This document shows, one piece after another, positions 9,378-17,873 of a stretch of 64,000 nucleotides of DNA. The position numbers and the translations under genes are program-made. The stretch comes from Nostoc sp. CHAB 5834 (GTDB lineage: Bacteria > Cyanobacteriota > Cyanobacteriia > Cyanobacteriales > Nostocaceae), in assembly GCA_020829485.1 (NCBI GenBank), contig JAIVFU010000011.1, positions 1 to 64,000 of the forward strand. Direction: 5' to 3'. The notes beneath the pieces were generated by a model. That model ran no database searches, was not told the origin of the DNA, and worked only from the letters and a program-made list of their open reading frames with translations. Within the stretch, counting starts at the first letter, position 1; every line of letters starts with the position of its first letter.

Positions 9378-10889
9378 ATGAGCTTTTCTGGCATTACTGT
9401 CGAGCAACGTTCCAAAGAAGTTGAGGCTCTCAAGTCTTTTCTGACTTACAGTCTGATAGGTTCACTGGCGCTGCATATCGGCGTACTGTCTTCAGGCATA
9501 GGTAATTATTTGACGAGAGTGCCGACAGGAGAAGAAGAACCAATAGAGTTTGCGATCGTTGATTCTCCTACTGCGGAACTAGAAAAACCGATTGCACAGA
9601 TTCCAGAAGAAATAAAAAAAGAACCACAAGTTGTCCAAAAACAGCCTATAGAAACTCCACCAGTAGAAAAAGTTCAGCAGCAAGAACAGATTACAGCAGT
9701 AGCTCAGAAGCCACAGCCGACAAATACGCCGCCAGAAGCAATTGCTAGCAAGCCAGAAGTTTCTGTGAAGTCTGCACCCATTCCACGATTAGCGCCAGAA
9801 GTTCCTGTGAAATCTGCACCCATTCCCCAATCTGCTCTATCTGAAGATTCCAAAGCAAGTTCGGCGGGTGGCGGTGGTGGCGGCGGTGGCGGCTCTGGTG
9901 TTGGTTTAGGCTCAGGTAGTGGTATTGCTGTAGGTACTGGCACTGGCGGAGGTACTGGGACTGGCACTGGCGGTGGCATTGGCAGTGGAACTGGTAGCGG
10001 CACTGGCAGTGGAACTGGTAGCGGCACTGGTAGTGGTAATGGTAGCGGCACTGGCGGTGGCATTGGTAGTGGTACTGGTAACGGCATTGGTAGTGGTAAT
10101 GGTAACGGCATTGGTAGTGGAACAGGAAACCGTCCCGCAGTAGCAACAGCGCCTACACTTCCAAAAATTAACAGTTCAGGCAATGGTAATGGTCGTGCAG
10201 ATTGCCGTGAAGGCGGATGTAGATCCAAGTATCCAGAGGCAGCAAGGCGGCGAGGCATCGAAGGCAGAGTAGAAGTAGCTGTTGATACTGATGCACAAGG
10301 CAATGTTACTAATGTGCGGATTGCTCGCTCTAGTGGCAACCGTGACTTGGATGAAGAAACCATCAGACAAGCGCGTGACTGGAAATTAAAACCCACAGAA
10401 GGTGGTAGACAAGGGGTAGCGATCGCCACTGATTATGCTTTGCGAGGTACACAAAGATACCGCCAAGTTCAAGAAAGGCAAGCACAAAGACAAGCGCAAG
10501 AGAAAACTCAGCAAGCAGCTACTGCAAACTCTACACAAGAAACTCCAAGACGTAGGCGCAGAGAGTTGACACCTTCATTTAATGGAGCTACAGCCACAAA
10601 ACCAGCAATATCTGGATTTAGTAGACGGTTAGAACCTCAAAGAGCGGAAAGTCGTCCTACAAACTCATCATCTGGAGCTAGAACAACTCGCACTCAAAGA
10701 AGTGCAAGAGAGTCCTTACGCCGCATCCAACGTGAGCGAACGGCTACCGATTCATCACAAAAGCCACAAGCAACCACAAATCGGCGGCGGCGAAGAGATA
10801 ATAACACTAGCCAGAACAAACTGCGGGACTCTTTGCGCCGTTTACGCCAACAACCTCAATCACAGCCTGCTGCTCCCAGTCAAGAGTAG
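9378..10889 (+). CDS. tonB: Energy transducer TonB, with Gly-rich linker and basic tail
   Basis: TonB links the ExbBD motor to outer-membrane transporters. Of the 503 residues, an N-terminal TM segment is at about 20-41, a Pro/Glu/Gln-rich periplasm-spanning part at 50-160, a glycine-rich stretch of Gly-Ser/Gly-Thr/Gly-Asn repeats at about 165-252, and a TonB C-terminal domain at about 280-357 (SKYPEAARRRGIEGRVEVAV, then DWKLKPT). After the domain there is an unusual tail of nearly 150 residues very rich in Arg, Gln and Ser. Typical TonB proteins end at the domain. Two cysteines (ADCREGGC) precede it. Starts at ATG 9378, divergent from exbBD, so probably the same uptake system. Confidence 0.88.
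   Translation: MSFSGITVEQRSKEVEALKSFLTYSLIGSLALHIGVLSSGIGNYLTRVPTGEEEPIEFAIVDSPTAELEKPIAQIPEEIKKEPQVVQKQPIETPPVEKVQQQEQITAVAQKPQPTNTPPEAIASKPEVSVKSAPIPRLAPEVPVKSAPIPQSALSEDSKASSAGGGGGGGGGSGVGLGSGSGIAVGTGTGGGTGTGTGGGIGSGTGSGTGSGTGSGTGSGNGSGTGGGIGSGTGNGIGSGNGNGIGSGTGNRPAVATAPTLPKINSSGNGNGRADCREGGCRSKYPEAARRRGIEGRVEVAVDTDAQGNVTNVRIARSSGNRDLDEETIRQARDWKLKPTEGGRQGVAIATDYALRGTQRYRQVQERQAQRQAQEKTQQAATANSTQETPRRRRRELTPSFNGATATKPAISGFSRRLEPQRAESRPTNSSSGARTTRTQRSARESLRRIQRERTATDSSQKPQATTNRRRRRDNNTSQNKLRDSLRRLRQQPQSQPAAPSQE
9880..10130 (+). repeat. Short tandem repeat encoding Gly-rich linker
   Basis: Degenerate 6-bp units (GGTAGC, GGCACT and variants) encode alternating Gly-Ser/Gly-Thr/Gly-Asn in the TonB linker. 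Such a tract can change length by slippage without loss of frame. Confidence 0.8.
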
Positions 10890-11224
10890 GGGAATAGTGA
10901 CCATTGGTGTCAACTTAAGGTGAAAGCCTAGTATGATAAGCATTTCAAAATTTTTCGATGTACCACCTAGATTTTATATCCCCCCTTAAAAAGCTACGGT
11001 GTACACACAAGTCGGAAATATTGGTCTGTCAAGGAATAATTGACGAGTCCATTCTTTGTAGAGACGGCGATTTATCGCGTCTCCTAACGTGTCAGTTTTT
11101 AGACGCGATAAATCGCGTCTCTACATGAGATAAATAACTCACCTTAATCTAAAACCGTAGATGGACGCAGATGGACGCAGATAATTTTCATAATTATTTA
11201 GTTATGAGTGATGTATCGAGGTGA
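10890..11224. other. Intergenic, with paired palindromic repeats at 11058-11124
   Basis: No gene seen. It contains two inverted copies of the genome repeat with core GCGATTTATCGCGTCTC / AGACGCGATAAATCGC, forming a long potential hairpin, and a direct repeat of ATGGACGCAG at 11160-11180. Confidence 0.6.
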
Positions 11225-11608
11225 GTGATGCAGCCTAAAGTTATTTTTGGAAATGCTGCTAGCGAAGGTGCAAATCGCTGGGGTTGGTTTATGGGTTACT
11301 TCATCACCCCAGATGATGATCTTCGCTCAACCACAGCACTAGAAATAAAGTGGGGTGTCCATAAAGCAGGAGACAGTAGAACTGAGTGGGGAGTAAATGA
11401 CACAGCAGCTACTCTTTCGATTTTGATCAATGGTCAATTTTGCCTTCAGTTTGAGGATCGGGAAATGATTCTATCTCGTGAGGGTGATTACGTGCTGTGG
11501 TGTGCGGGTGTGCCACATTGTTGGATTGCTCAGTCTGACTGTACTATTCTGACAGTGAGATGGCCTTCAACACCAGGTGATAGTGTAGCAGTGCGATCGC
11601 CACAATAA
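11225..11608 (+). CDS. Cupin-like protein, cyanobacterial hypothetical
   Basis: 127 residues with a beta-rich cupin-like layout: GVHKAGDSRTEWGVNDTA, then LINGQFCLQFEDREMIL, then GDYVLWCAGVPHCW with the Gly-Asp-Tyr-x-x-W and His typical of the second cupin motif. No signal peptide or membrane segment. Proteins like this are often labelled signal peptidase I in cyanobacterial genomes, but no Ser/Lys peptidase motif is visible here, so I do not support that name. Start is ATG 11225 or ATG 11228. Function unknown. Confidence 0.7.
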   Translation: MMQPKVIFGNAASEGANRWGWFMGYFITPDDDLRSTTALEIKWGVHKAGDSRTEWGVNDTAATLSILINGQFCLQFEDREMILSREGDYVLWCAGVPHCWIAQSDCTILTVRWPSTPGDSVAVRSPQ

Positions 11609-11639
11609 TAAGCTGTTACGCATTTACTTGATGACTGAT

Positions 11640-11698
11640 AACCGTCAACCGTCAACCGTCAACCGTCAACCGTCAACCGTCAACCGTCAACCGTCAAC
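11640..11698. repeat. Tandem 7-mer repeat (AACCGTC)8
   Basis: Eight perfect copies of AACCGTC plus AAC. Short tandem heptamers are typical of heterocystous cyanobacteria and are length-variable. It lies between the cupin and hpxZ-like genes. Confidence 0.97.
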
Positions 11699-11801
11699 TT
11701 TTAGTTTATCTACTAGTAAGACTTCTATTACTGTCGGCTGCGATCGCTTTTCTTTGCGCTCCACAGCATAGATATGGTAATGTTAGCCATAGTTTTGAAA
11801 T

Positions 11802-12188
11802 TTACACTGGCAATAATGAAACATGGGCTGAAACCACTTTCCATCCTTCGGTAAACCTATACCAAGTCTGGCTTTGTCGCCCGAAACGCTCTACACCATT
11901 AATAATCCGGCAAAACTCTAAAGTCACTGTTGCTGCATTTTTCCCAAAGGTTAAAACCTTGAGATTCGAGATTTCTCGCTCTATTTTTGGGTTTGGCCGA
12001 TTTTGACGAAAGTTACGAATCTCATCGCTACCATAGAGGTTTTCTGTGATGCCAAACCGCACTACTTCGGGCGCATCCCAAAACAAGCTATCCATCACTT
12101 CCAAATTGTTATTACAAAGAGCTTCTTCATACTTGAGGTACAAATCAGTTACTTCAGCTACAACAGCAGGGTCATTTATAGTAGTCAT
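11802..12188 (-). CDS. hpxZ: HpxZ/AtzH-like NTF2-fold protein (DUF3225)
   Basis: Small NTF2/SnoaL-like fold protein of the HpxZ family, associated elsewhere with oxalurate/amidase gene sets. Visible: DPAVVAEVTDLYLKYEEAL, FWDAPEVVRFGITENLYG, FRQNRP and RQSQTWYRFTEGWKVVSAH, all typical. I place the start at ATG 12188 (128 residues) instead of TTG 12200, because family members begin shortly before DP. No amidase partner lies next to it, so a role in oxalurate metabolism is not supported by context. Confidence 0.8.
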   Translation of the reverse strand: MTTINDPAVVAEVTDLYLKYEEALCNNNLEVMDSLFWDAPEVVRFGITENLYGSDEIRNFRQNRPNPKIEREISNLKVLTFGKNAATVTLEFCRIINGVERFGRQSQTWYRFTEGWKVVSAHVSLLPV

Positions 12189-12253
12189 AATTGTTATCAA
12201 CTTTTGGTATTATGGTTGATTATGTACTATTTAAAATGAGTATTTTACATTTT

Positions 12254-13549
12254 TCAACACCATGTTTGCACAACATGACCCTTCAACTGTTGTCCTAGCC
12301 AAGGTGTATTTTGTGAAAGTGTATAAAGACTTTTTCGTTCCACTTTCCAGGTTTGCTGGGGATCAAATAAAGTAAGTTCTGCTGGTTGATGAGGTAGAAT
12401 CGCACTGACTTTTTGCCCCAAACACTCTGCTGGACTAGTACTTAATGCCCGCCATAATTCTAAAGCAGTAAATTCTTCAGTTTCAACCAGATATTGCCAC
12501 AGCAAAGGTAATGCTAACTCTAAACCAATTGCCCCTGGAGGTGCTTCGGCAAAAGCTTGGACTTTTTCTTCGTAGCTGTAGGGTGTATGATCAATAGCGA
12601 TCGCATCTATCACACCCGCACGCACCCCTGCACGCAATGCCGCGACATCACTAGAATTTCCTAAAGGCGGGTCTAAATGCAAGCTAGTGTTATAACTCTT
12701 AACTGCTTTTGTATCAAGTAAAAGGTGCATCCAGGTGGTGCTGGCGGTGATGGGTAAACCAGCAGCCTTAGCTGAAGCGATTAGTTCCACGCTGCGAGAT
12801 GTAGAGACGCGCATAATATGGACTGGTGTACCTATAGTTGCAACTAATTCTAGCATTGCTGCGATCGCAGTAGTTTCGGCGCTGGCGGGTATTGGGGGTA
12901 AACCGAAACGGAGAGCATCTGCCCCTTCTCTCATTACACCATTTGCTGTTAACTGGCGATCGCTAGGCCAAAATGCTATTGGTTTACCCAACGGCTGGAC
13001 ATACTCTAACACTCGCCGCACCAGCGCCAAATTCTCTAAAGGCTTACCATCGCTAAAACCAACAACTCCAGCAGACGCTAAATCTGCCAATTCCGTCATT
13101 TGCTTGCCAGCAACATCTAGGGTGATAGCACCCCAAATATGAAGCAGGGGGAGAGGAGAGGCAAGGGGAGCCGAATTAATTTTTTCCCTCTCTTTCATCT
13201 TCCCGTGTCTCTTTTGCTGCAACTGTGCTACAAGTGCAGGGTTATCAATAGCTGGGGATGTATTGGGTAAGATGCTAACTCTGGTAAAGCCACCAGCAGT
13301 AGCAGATTGTAAGAGAGACAACAGGGTTTCTCGTTCTTCAAACCCTGGTTCACCGGAATGGCTGTATAAATCTACTAACCCCGGCCCGATAACTAATCCC
13401 CGACAATCTCTAATTGGAGTATCGGGACTGATGTCAGTAATGTGCGAAGCCACTTCTTGGATATAACCATCAGCAATCAGCACATCAAAGAGTTCATCGA
13501 TTTTAGAAACTGGGTCAATTACCCGTACTTTTTGCAGCAGTTCAGTCAT
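12254..13549 (-). CDS. pyrC: Dihydroorotase-like protein lacking metal ligands
   Basis: Overall a class I dihydroorotase (amidohydrolase fold, 431 residues), the fold of the third pyrimidine-synthesis enzyme. The catalytic metal sites are degraded: the D-x-H-x-H motif reads D60-L-Y-S-H64 and REPG reads GEPG; the region of the H-x-E-D motif reads AFWPSDRQ; the His-Val-Ser-Thr motif reads MRVST; TPHH reads TWMH; DHAPH reads DHTPY. It is therefore probably inactive alone, resembling noncatalytic PyrC' partners of aspartate transcarbamoylase. An insert rich in Lys/Arg (about residues 114-137) coincides with purine-rich repeat DNA at 13141-13208. The symbol reflects family only. Confidence 0.8.
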   Translation of the reverse strand: MTELLQKVRVIDPVSKIDELFDVLIADGYIQEVASHITDISPDTPIRDCRGLVIGPGLVDLYSHSGEPGFEERETLLSLLQSATAGGFTRVSILPNTSPAIDNPALVAQLQQKRHGKMKEREKINSAPLASPLPLLHIWGAITLDVAGKQMTELADLASAGVVGFSDGKPLENLALVRRVLEYVQPLGKPIAFWPSDRQLTANGVMREGADALRFGLPPIPASAETTAIAAMLELVATIGTPVHIMRVSTSRSVELIASAKAAGLPITASTTWMHLLLDTKAVKSYNTSLHLDPPLGNSSDVAALRAGVRAGVIDAIAIDHTPYSYEEKVQAFAEAPPGAIGLELALPLLWQYLVETEEFTALELWRALSTSPAECLGQKVSAILPHQPAELTLFDPQQTWKVERKSLYTLSQNTPWLGQQLKGHVVQTWC

Positions 13550-13663
13550 AAAAGTTTTTAGTTATGAGTTAAAAGTTAAGAGTTATGAGTTATTTGTTCC
13601 TCAGTCATTGCTTCTAAACTTTATTCCTCACTTCTAATTCCTCGCTTCTAACTTTATTTTTCA

Positions 13664-13714
13664 TAGACGCAATTAATCGCGTCTCTCTTGTACAAACGCG
13701 ATTAATCGCGTCTC
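13664..13714. repeat. Two copies of AGACGCGATTAATCGCGTCT palindrome
   Basis: Tandem palindromic units around GCGATTAATCGCGTCTC upstream of pyrC. Related copies occur at 11058-11124, inside the C39 exporter gene near 41600, and at 57188-57208. Confidence 0.8.
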
Positions 13715-13718
13715 TTTT

Positions 13719-15071
13719 TCACAACGCCCCTGCTGCTGTTTTATCTAGTACGCCTCCACCAAAGTGAGCGGTGATATTCATTGCTTGCAATACTGGTAAA
13801 CCATCGATTCCAGAAGGGTAATCAATAACACTAACTGCGCCATTACCCTGACGGAAATTCCAGAAATTTTCCAGCGATAAACCTAGAACGTGACAAAGTA
13901 AGGTTTTATTAGTTGCATCGTGAGCTACTACTAATACAGTTTTAAATTGATTCGTTGATGCTGCTTCCAGAATTGATTGCCAAGCCGCAACGCTACGTTC
14001 CCACACCTCTTGCAAATTTTCCCCTTCAGGCATTTGCACTTGGGCTGGTACTAACCGCCAGCGCTGCAATTCTCCGGGAAACTCTTGCTCTATCTCTATT
14101 TCTAATTTTCCTTCCCAGAGTCCGTGGCTGATTTCTCTTAAACCATCTTGCAGGTCTAACTTTACATTAGGATGTTGTTTTAGGATGATCTCTGCTGTTT
14201 CTTTAGGGCGCAGCATTGGGCTACTTACAGCATAATCAATCGCTACCTCTTGGAGAAATTCGCCTGCTTTTTGCGACTGTTGTCTACCGTTGTCGTTAAG
14301 GGGGACATCAATTTGCCCTTGAAACCTGGTTTGGCGATTCCAGTCAGTTTCACCGTGACGCACCAGTAACAACCGTATTCCTTGATGATCGGGTCGCAAT
14401 GAGGGTAGACTTTCCCCAGTGTGTTGCGTCTGATTTAAGGATTCTAGCTGAACTGGTTCCCCCAAGCCTCCAGCAAAATTTAGTACGCTGATGCCACAGT
14501 TAGATTGCTGTATTGAATGATAGCGACTTGCAGGAATTCCCAAGGCTGTACTAATCAAGGCGCGATTAATGCCGTTATGTCCGACGATGAGAATAGTTTC
14601 GCCTTGATGTTGAGACAAAGTTTCTTGCCAAAAGTGCCACGCTTGTTCGTATAAAGCAAGAACAGGAAAATGTTCTCTTGTCCCTTGTGCATCATTTAGC
14701 AGCATCCGCAGTTCGTCGGGGCGTTGATGCCAAGTGCGGTAGTCTTCGGCAAATTTCTGCTTAACCTCAGCAGTCAGCAGTCCTTCCCATAAAGGTAAGT
14801 CGATTTCTAGCAGCAAATCAGAAACTTGGATTACAGCAGACTGTTCAGGATGAGTAGCTAACTCACTATGGATAATATCTGCTGTGTGTTTCGCTCGTTG
14901 CAGGGGACTGCTGTAAATCGCATTAAATAAAATATTGCTGAGGGCTTTGCCAGTAAAACTGGCATCGTTACGACCTTTTTCGGTTAATGTTGACGCATCA
15001 GTGCGTCCCTGAATACGCCGCTCGGTGTTATAACCGCTTTGACCGTGGCGCACAATGATGACACGAGTCAT
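13719..15071 (-). CDS. Tandem-domain histidine phosphatase (phosphoglycerate mutase-like)
   Basis: 450 residues containing two complete histidine-phosphatase domains: the first with R8-H9-G (VRHGQSGYN) and GHNGINR near 164-170, the second with RHG at 238-240 (VRHGETDWN) and a matching VAHDATNK near the C-terminus. The second domain is closest to cyanobacterial phosphoglycerate mutase/phosphoserine phosphatase-type enzymes. In the first domain the RHGxSxxN motif is intact. Cytoplasmic; the substrate cannot be determined. The start ATG 15071 begins directly with the motif, as in the family. It is separated from pyrC by palindromic repeats, so an operon is doubtful. Confidence 0.9.
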   Translation of the reverse strand: MTRVIIVRHGQSGYNTERRIQGRTDASTLTEKGRNDASFTGKALSNILFNAIYSSPLQRAKHTADIIHSELATHPEQSAVIQVSDLLLEIDLPLWEGLLTAEVKQKFAEDYRTWHQRPDELRMLLNDAQGTREHFPVLALYEQAWHFWQETLSQHQGETILIVGHNGINRALISTALGIPASRYHSIQQSNCGISVLNFAGGLGEPVQLESLNQTQHTGESLPSLRPDHQGIRLLLVRHGETDWNRQTRFQGQIDVPLNDNGRQQSQKAGEFLQEVAIDYAVSSPMLRPKETAEIILKQHPNVKLDLQDGLREISHGLWEGKLEIEIEQEFPGELQRWRLVPAQVQMPEGENLQEVWERSVAAWQSILEAASTNQFKTVLVVAHDATNKTLLCHVLGLSLENFWNFRQGNGAVSVIDYPSGIDGLPVLQAMNITAHFGGGVLDKTAAGAL

Positions 15072-15646
15072 CTAAAAGCCCTCCTCTTATCTAGACGATT
15101 AATTTTACTGCAAAATGATTGCACATTTAGCAATTCAGGAAGGCGGATTTAGTTAGGTACGAAAGCTACCTCTGCCCCATTCAAGGATTTAACATATCGC
15201 GGAAGTCCCCACCCTCAACTCTTAGTAGGGTGAGGATTGCATCTGATATTGATTAAATGCATTAGCAAAAACAAATATCAGATGTATGACGAATCCCCAG
15301 CATTTTCTGGTAATATAGTCAATGTTTTGACCATCAATGCCATAAGCGAAAACCAAGCTAATAGGTATATGTTGCATCGCCCTTGCCGTCTCCCCTTGGG
15401 AGAAGAAAAAAATTTGGGTCTTGGGAACCAGGACTCCTGCCCTTGGAGGGAATGTAAGACTTTCTATTACTACGAAGTTCTGGAGGCTATTACCGATGAA
15501 TTGGGAGAGCTACGTCCGTCTTAGGTTGGGGTAGTTCACAAGTACCCGCTAGCTCTGTAAGTGCTGACTAGAGGCACAAAATTGTTAGAATTACAATTGC
15601 GGCGCACTGTAACCATTGTAATTTTGCCATTGAGGCGATCGCCCCT
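15072..15646. other. Intergenic region without a supported gene
   Basis: No convincing gene. An open frame at 15237-15524 has no recognised features. An inverted repeat around CCCACCCT...AGGGTGAGG is at 15209-15235. Confidence 0.5.
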
Positions 15647-16044
15647 TTAAAATTGAATGACTCCCCTTGCGCCTGTAACCGAGAATTGAGGATTTGCAAG
15701 TGTTTTCTGAATGCCGATGCGGGTAGGATTTGCCGTCAAGGCTTTGCTTAAAACCAATACTGCATCGTAGCTGTTAGCGGTTCGCCAGGTAAGGGACTTC
15801 AAAATAAAAAAAATATTCAATTAACTCCTGTGGGGTGGGCAACTTGCCCACCCAGTTTATATGGCGCTCATGTTGCCCACCCCACAATATTGGATAATTT
15901 ATTTCTTGGAGTTTCCTAAGATTATTTAGAGGGATTTTCCAAAGGCTTTGAGTTTGGTGTACAAAGGAGGAGTTAATATCGTTTGCGGGATGCCATGCGA
16001 TCGCTAGGGACAGTACGGAAGAAATAAGGACTTTTGAGATTATC
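15647..16044 (-). pseudogene. Substrate-binding protein (Peripla_BP_6) fragments, split by an element
   Basis: Two minus-strand pieces of a branched-chain-amino-acid-type ABC substrate-binding protein. 15973-16044 encodes DNLKSPYFFRTVPSDR, the usual core motif, and soon reaches a stop. 15647-15790 encodes a C-terminus beginning TWRTANSYDAVLVLSKAL and ending GVIQF plus stop. They flank the element at 15793-15917. The stretch between motif and C-terminus is missing, so this is a deleted remnant. A related gene, itself broken, is at 50720-52561. Confidence 0.85.
15793..15917. mobile_element. MITE-like element (family D, GGGACTTCC ends)
   Basis: About 125 bp with ends GGGACTTC / GGAGTTTCC flanked by TAA on both sides (15790-15792 and 15918-15920), enclosing a GGGTGGGCA...TGCCCACCC stem-loop. 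The same ends occur at 53646-53766 and, as a single end, at about 52885-52917. It interrupts the substrate-binding pseudogene. Confidence 0.75.
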
Positions 16045-16047
16045 TGA

Positions 16048-16401
16048 GGTGCTGGTTCTGATACTTTCGTTATTGGCGATTTCTTGGGTGTTCAATACCA
16101 AAATCTTGGTTACGCTACCATTGCTGACTGGAATCCCTCTTCTGATTTGATTCTAGCTGGGGGTTTCTCTAGTCTATACTAGACATCTCCGAAAATGAAT
16201 GTAGAGACGTTTCAATGCAACGTCTCTACAAGGGTTTCAGGTAACGCATAATTAATTTCTGGAGATGTCTACTCTTTTGGGAATGCAGACTTGAGTGGCG
16301 GTTTTGCTCTAGACACACAGATTTACTATGGCACTGACTTGATTGCTAACGTTCAAGACACTACCAATGTCAGTATTTCTAGAGACTTTATCTTTGCCTA
16401 G
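16048..16401 (+). pseudogene. C-terminal fragment of RTX-type calcium-binding protein, interrupted
   Basis: Encodes the C-terminal tail typical of cyanobacterial RTX-like proteins: GSDTFVIGDFLG, YATIADWNPSSDLILAG, then after an insertion SFGNADLSGGFALDTQIYYG and ISRDFIF, stop at 16399-16401. Removing the 90 bp at 16182-16271 joins the two parts in one frame (LYYSFG), so the interruption is one insertion. TGA lies just before the fragment and the GGxGxD repeat region is missing. Confidence 0.88.
16182..16269. mobile_element. 88-bp MITE (family A) with TA target duplication
   Basis: Perfect terminal repeats GACATCTCC / GGAGATGTC, flanked by TA at 16180-16181 and 16270-16271. Inside is a hairpin GTAGAGACGTT...AACGTCTCTAC. 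Precise removal restores the surrounding reading frame. TA duplication points to mobilisation by an IS630/Tc1-type transposase. Confidence 0.92.
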
Positions 16402-16552
16402 TTAGCACTTTGTTTGCCCGAAAATGCATTCGCCCTTCAAAATGTGCGATGGCGTATAATGCCCGCAGAAAATGCGATCGCATTTTCTATAGGAGCCAAA
16501 TATATGCGTTATCCACAACCCTTGTAGAGAAATAGCACTGCTATTTTTCTAA

Positions 16553-16906
16553 TTATTCTCTGCCTATATCTAACTGCACTTGCAATCCGTCATTGTCACT
16601 CCCAGACTGAGCCGGTGTTAATAAAACAGAACTGTCTGGCTGTGATAATGATTCGTTAAACTCTATTGTGACTGGAGTTTTATTGTCTCTTCTATTCTTG
16701 TTAGAGATGCTTGCTGGATTAGTTTGCTCAAAAAAGCTTCTAAAGTCTTCTTGGGCTGTTCTATGATCAATTCCAGCGAGAGAATCACCAGTTAATCTGT
16801 ATTGCTCTAGATTTGAGCTTGATGCTGGTGACTGTGCGTATACTTGGCTTCCTAAGCTTGCAAAGGCTGCCGTAATTCCCAAGAAAGCAATAATTTTGGT
16901 GTTCAT
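16553..16906 (-). CDS. Secreted hypothetical protein
   Basis: 117 residues with a clear signal peptide: positively charged N-terminus, hydrophobic IIAFLGITAAFASLG, and a likely cleavage site after VYA (residue 24). The mature part is polar and low in complexity with no recognised domain. I do not recognise the family. Starts at ATG 16906 with AT-rich upstream DNA; stands alone between a pseudogene zone and the toxin-antitoxin cluster. Confidence 0.7.
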   Translation of the reverse strand: MNTKIIAFLGITAAFASLGSQVYAQSPASSSNLEQYRLTGDSLAGIDHRTAQEDFRSFFEQTNPASISNKNRRDNKTPVTIEFNESLSQPDSSVLLTPAQSGSDNDGLQVQLDIGRE

Positions 16907-17277
16907 TTGTTTTATCTAAATTATCTTTAATATTGCTCGTGTTTATTCTCTGAGCAAATTATTTTGATTAACTCTATCGTTAGGTTCTACAACAATAATT
17001 TTATTGCGTATATACTTAGAACGTCAATGATTTTGGCTCTATCTAAAGTTACTTATACTGTCATCCTATTGCTTAGATTTGTACCAGTTGGAGAATAGGG
17101 CTATCTGGTTCAGTTTCCGAGCCGCAGTTAAGTTAAGTAGAGCGGCGTGAATAATTCAAGGTTTGTAGTGTTCGCGCAGCGTCTCTACGAGACGCTGACG
17201 GTATGATCGCACCTTGGTTGATGAGAAAATAAGGATTGCTCCACTAACGCAATCGTACAAGCGATCGTTAATCAATA

Positions 17278-17619
17278 TCACTCCTGTTCTAAAATCCTTT
17301 CTATATCCTGCCCCGCATAGAGAATCCGCACAACTTCAATGCTTTCATCTCGCTCAAAGTAAAAAATTAGATATTTTTTAAATCCTTTAACAGCCCATTT
17401 ACGTAAACCTTGTAAACCAAGATTATCCACGGGATAACGGCTACCCATTCCAGGCATTCTTGCTAACTGTGCAAAAGTTTCTCCTTCGACTGCGCTCAGG
17501 ACAAGTCTTACAGAGTCAAAAAACAAAAGAGCCGTGTCGGGGTTTTCTTGGGCAATGTAAGCAAAATACTCATCAATATCTAAACTGGCTTTGGGTGTAA
17601 TGACTATTCGTTTTGTCAT
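17278..17619 (-). CDS. parE: ParE/RelE-family toxin
   Basis: Toxin of a type II ParDE-like module. 113 residues with family features: IVITPKASLDIDEYFAYIAQ at the N-terminus, LARMPGMGSRYP in the middle, and KKYLIFYFERDESIEVVRILYAGQDIERIL at the end. Overlaps its antitoxin by one base (TAATG), ensuring coupled translation. Between FFDSVR and TFAQLARMPG a nine-residue insert (LVLSAVEGE) coincides with a short repeat containing CCTGAGCGCAGTCGAAGG at 17481-17505, so the toxin may be altered or inactive. ParE proteins typically poison gyrase; RelE members cleave mRNA. Confidence 0.9.
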   Translation of the reverse strand: MTKRIVITPKASLDIDEYFAYIAQENPDTALLFFDSVRLVLSAVEGETFAQLARMPGMGSRYPVDNLGLQGLRKWAVKGFKKYLIFYFERDESIEVVRILYAGQDIERILEQE

Positions 17620-17873
17620 TATTTATCTTGATGCATCTGGTTGATTAAATGTGTGCGTTTTTGCTGCCACCATTCATCATTAACTTCTATTGCTTCTCCA
17701 CTTTCAAGTCCTGCAATTAAAAGTTCTTCTATATGTTCTTGCATCTTGCGTTTTTGGTCTTGAGTGATTAACTCTTGGAGATATTCGCTAACTGAACCGT
17801 AGCCACCTTGAGCCACTTGTTCCTCAATAAAGGCTTTCATCGACTCAGACAAGGAAATATTAATGTTACTCAT
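17619..17873 (-). CDS. parD: ParD-family antitoxin
   Basis: 84 residues. The N-terminal ribbon-helix-helix (NINISLSESMKAFIEEQVAQ, then YGSVSEYLQELI) binds operator DNA; the C-terminal tail (EVNDEWWQQKRTHLINQ) neutralises the toxin. First gene of the pair, with the toxin gene overlapping by one base. Autoregulation through the upstream region is expected of the family. Confidence 0.9.
   Translation of the reverse strand: MSNINISLSESMKAFIEEQVAQGGYGSVSEYLQELITQDQKRKMQEHIEELLIAGLESGEAIEVNDEWWQQKRTHLINQMHQDK

Noticed and set aside
9704..10429. Pro-rich minus-strand frame within tonB
   Set aside because: Shadow of the Gly-repeat linker read on the opposite strand.
11225..11608. Signal peptidase I
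   Set aside because: The name is used for similar proteins, but no catalytic Ser/Lys motifs or membrane anchor are present; the fold looks like a cupin.
11640..11698. CRISPR-like array
   Set aside because: Units are 7 bp with no spacers; a simple tandem heptamer. No cas genes in the window.
15237..15524. 95-codon open frame
   Set aside because: No ribosome site, atypical composition, no recognisable motif; lies in a zone of gene remnants.
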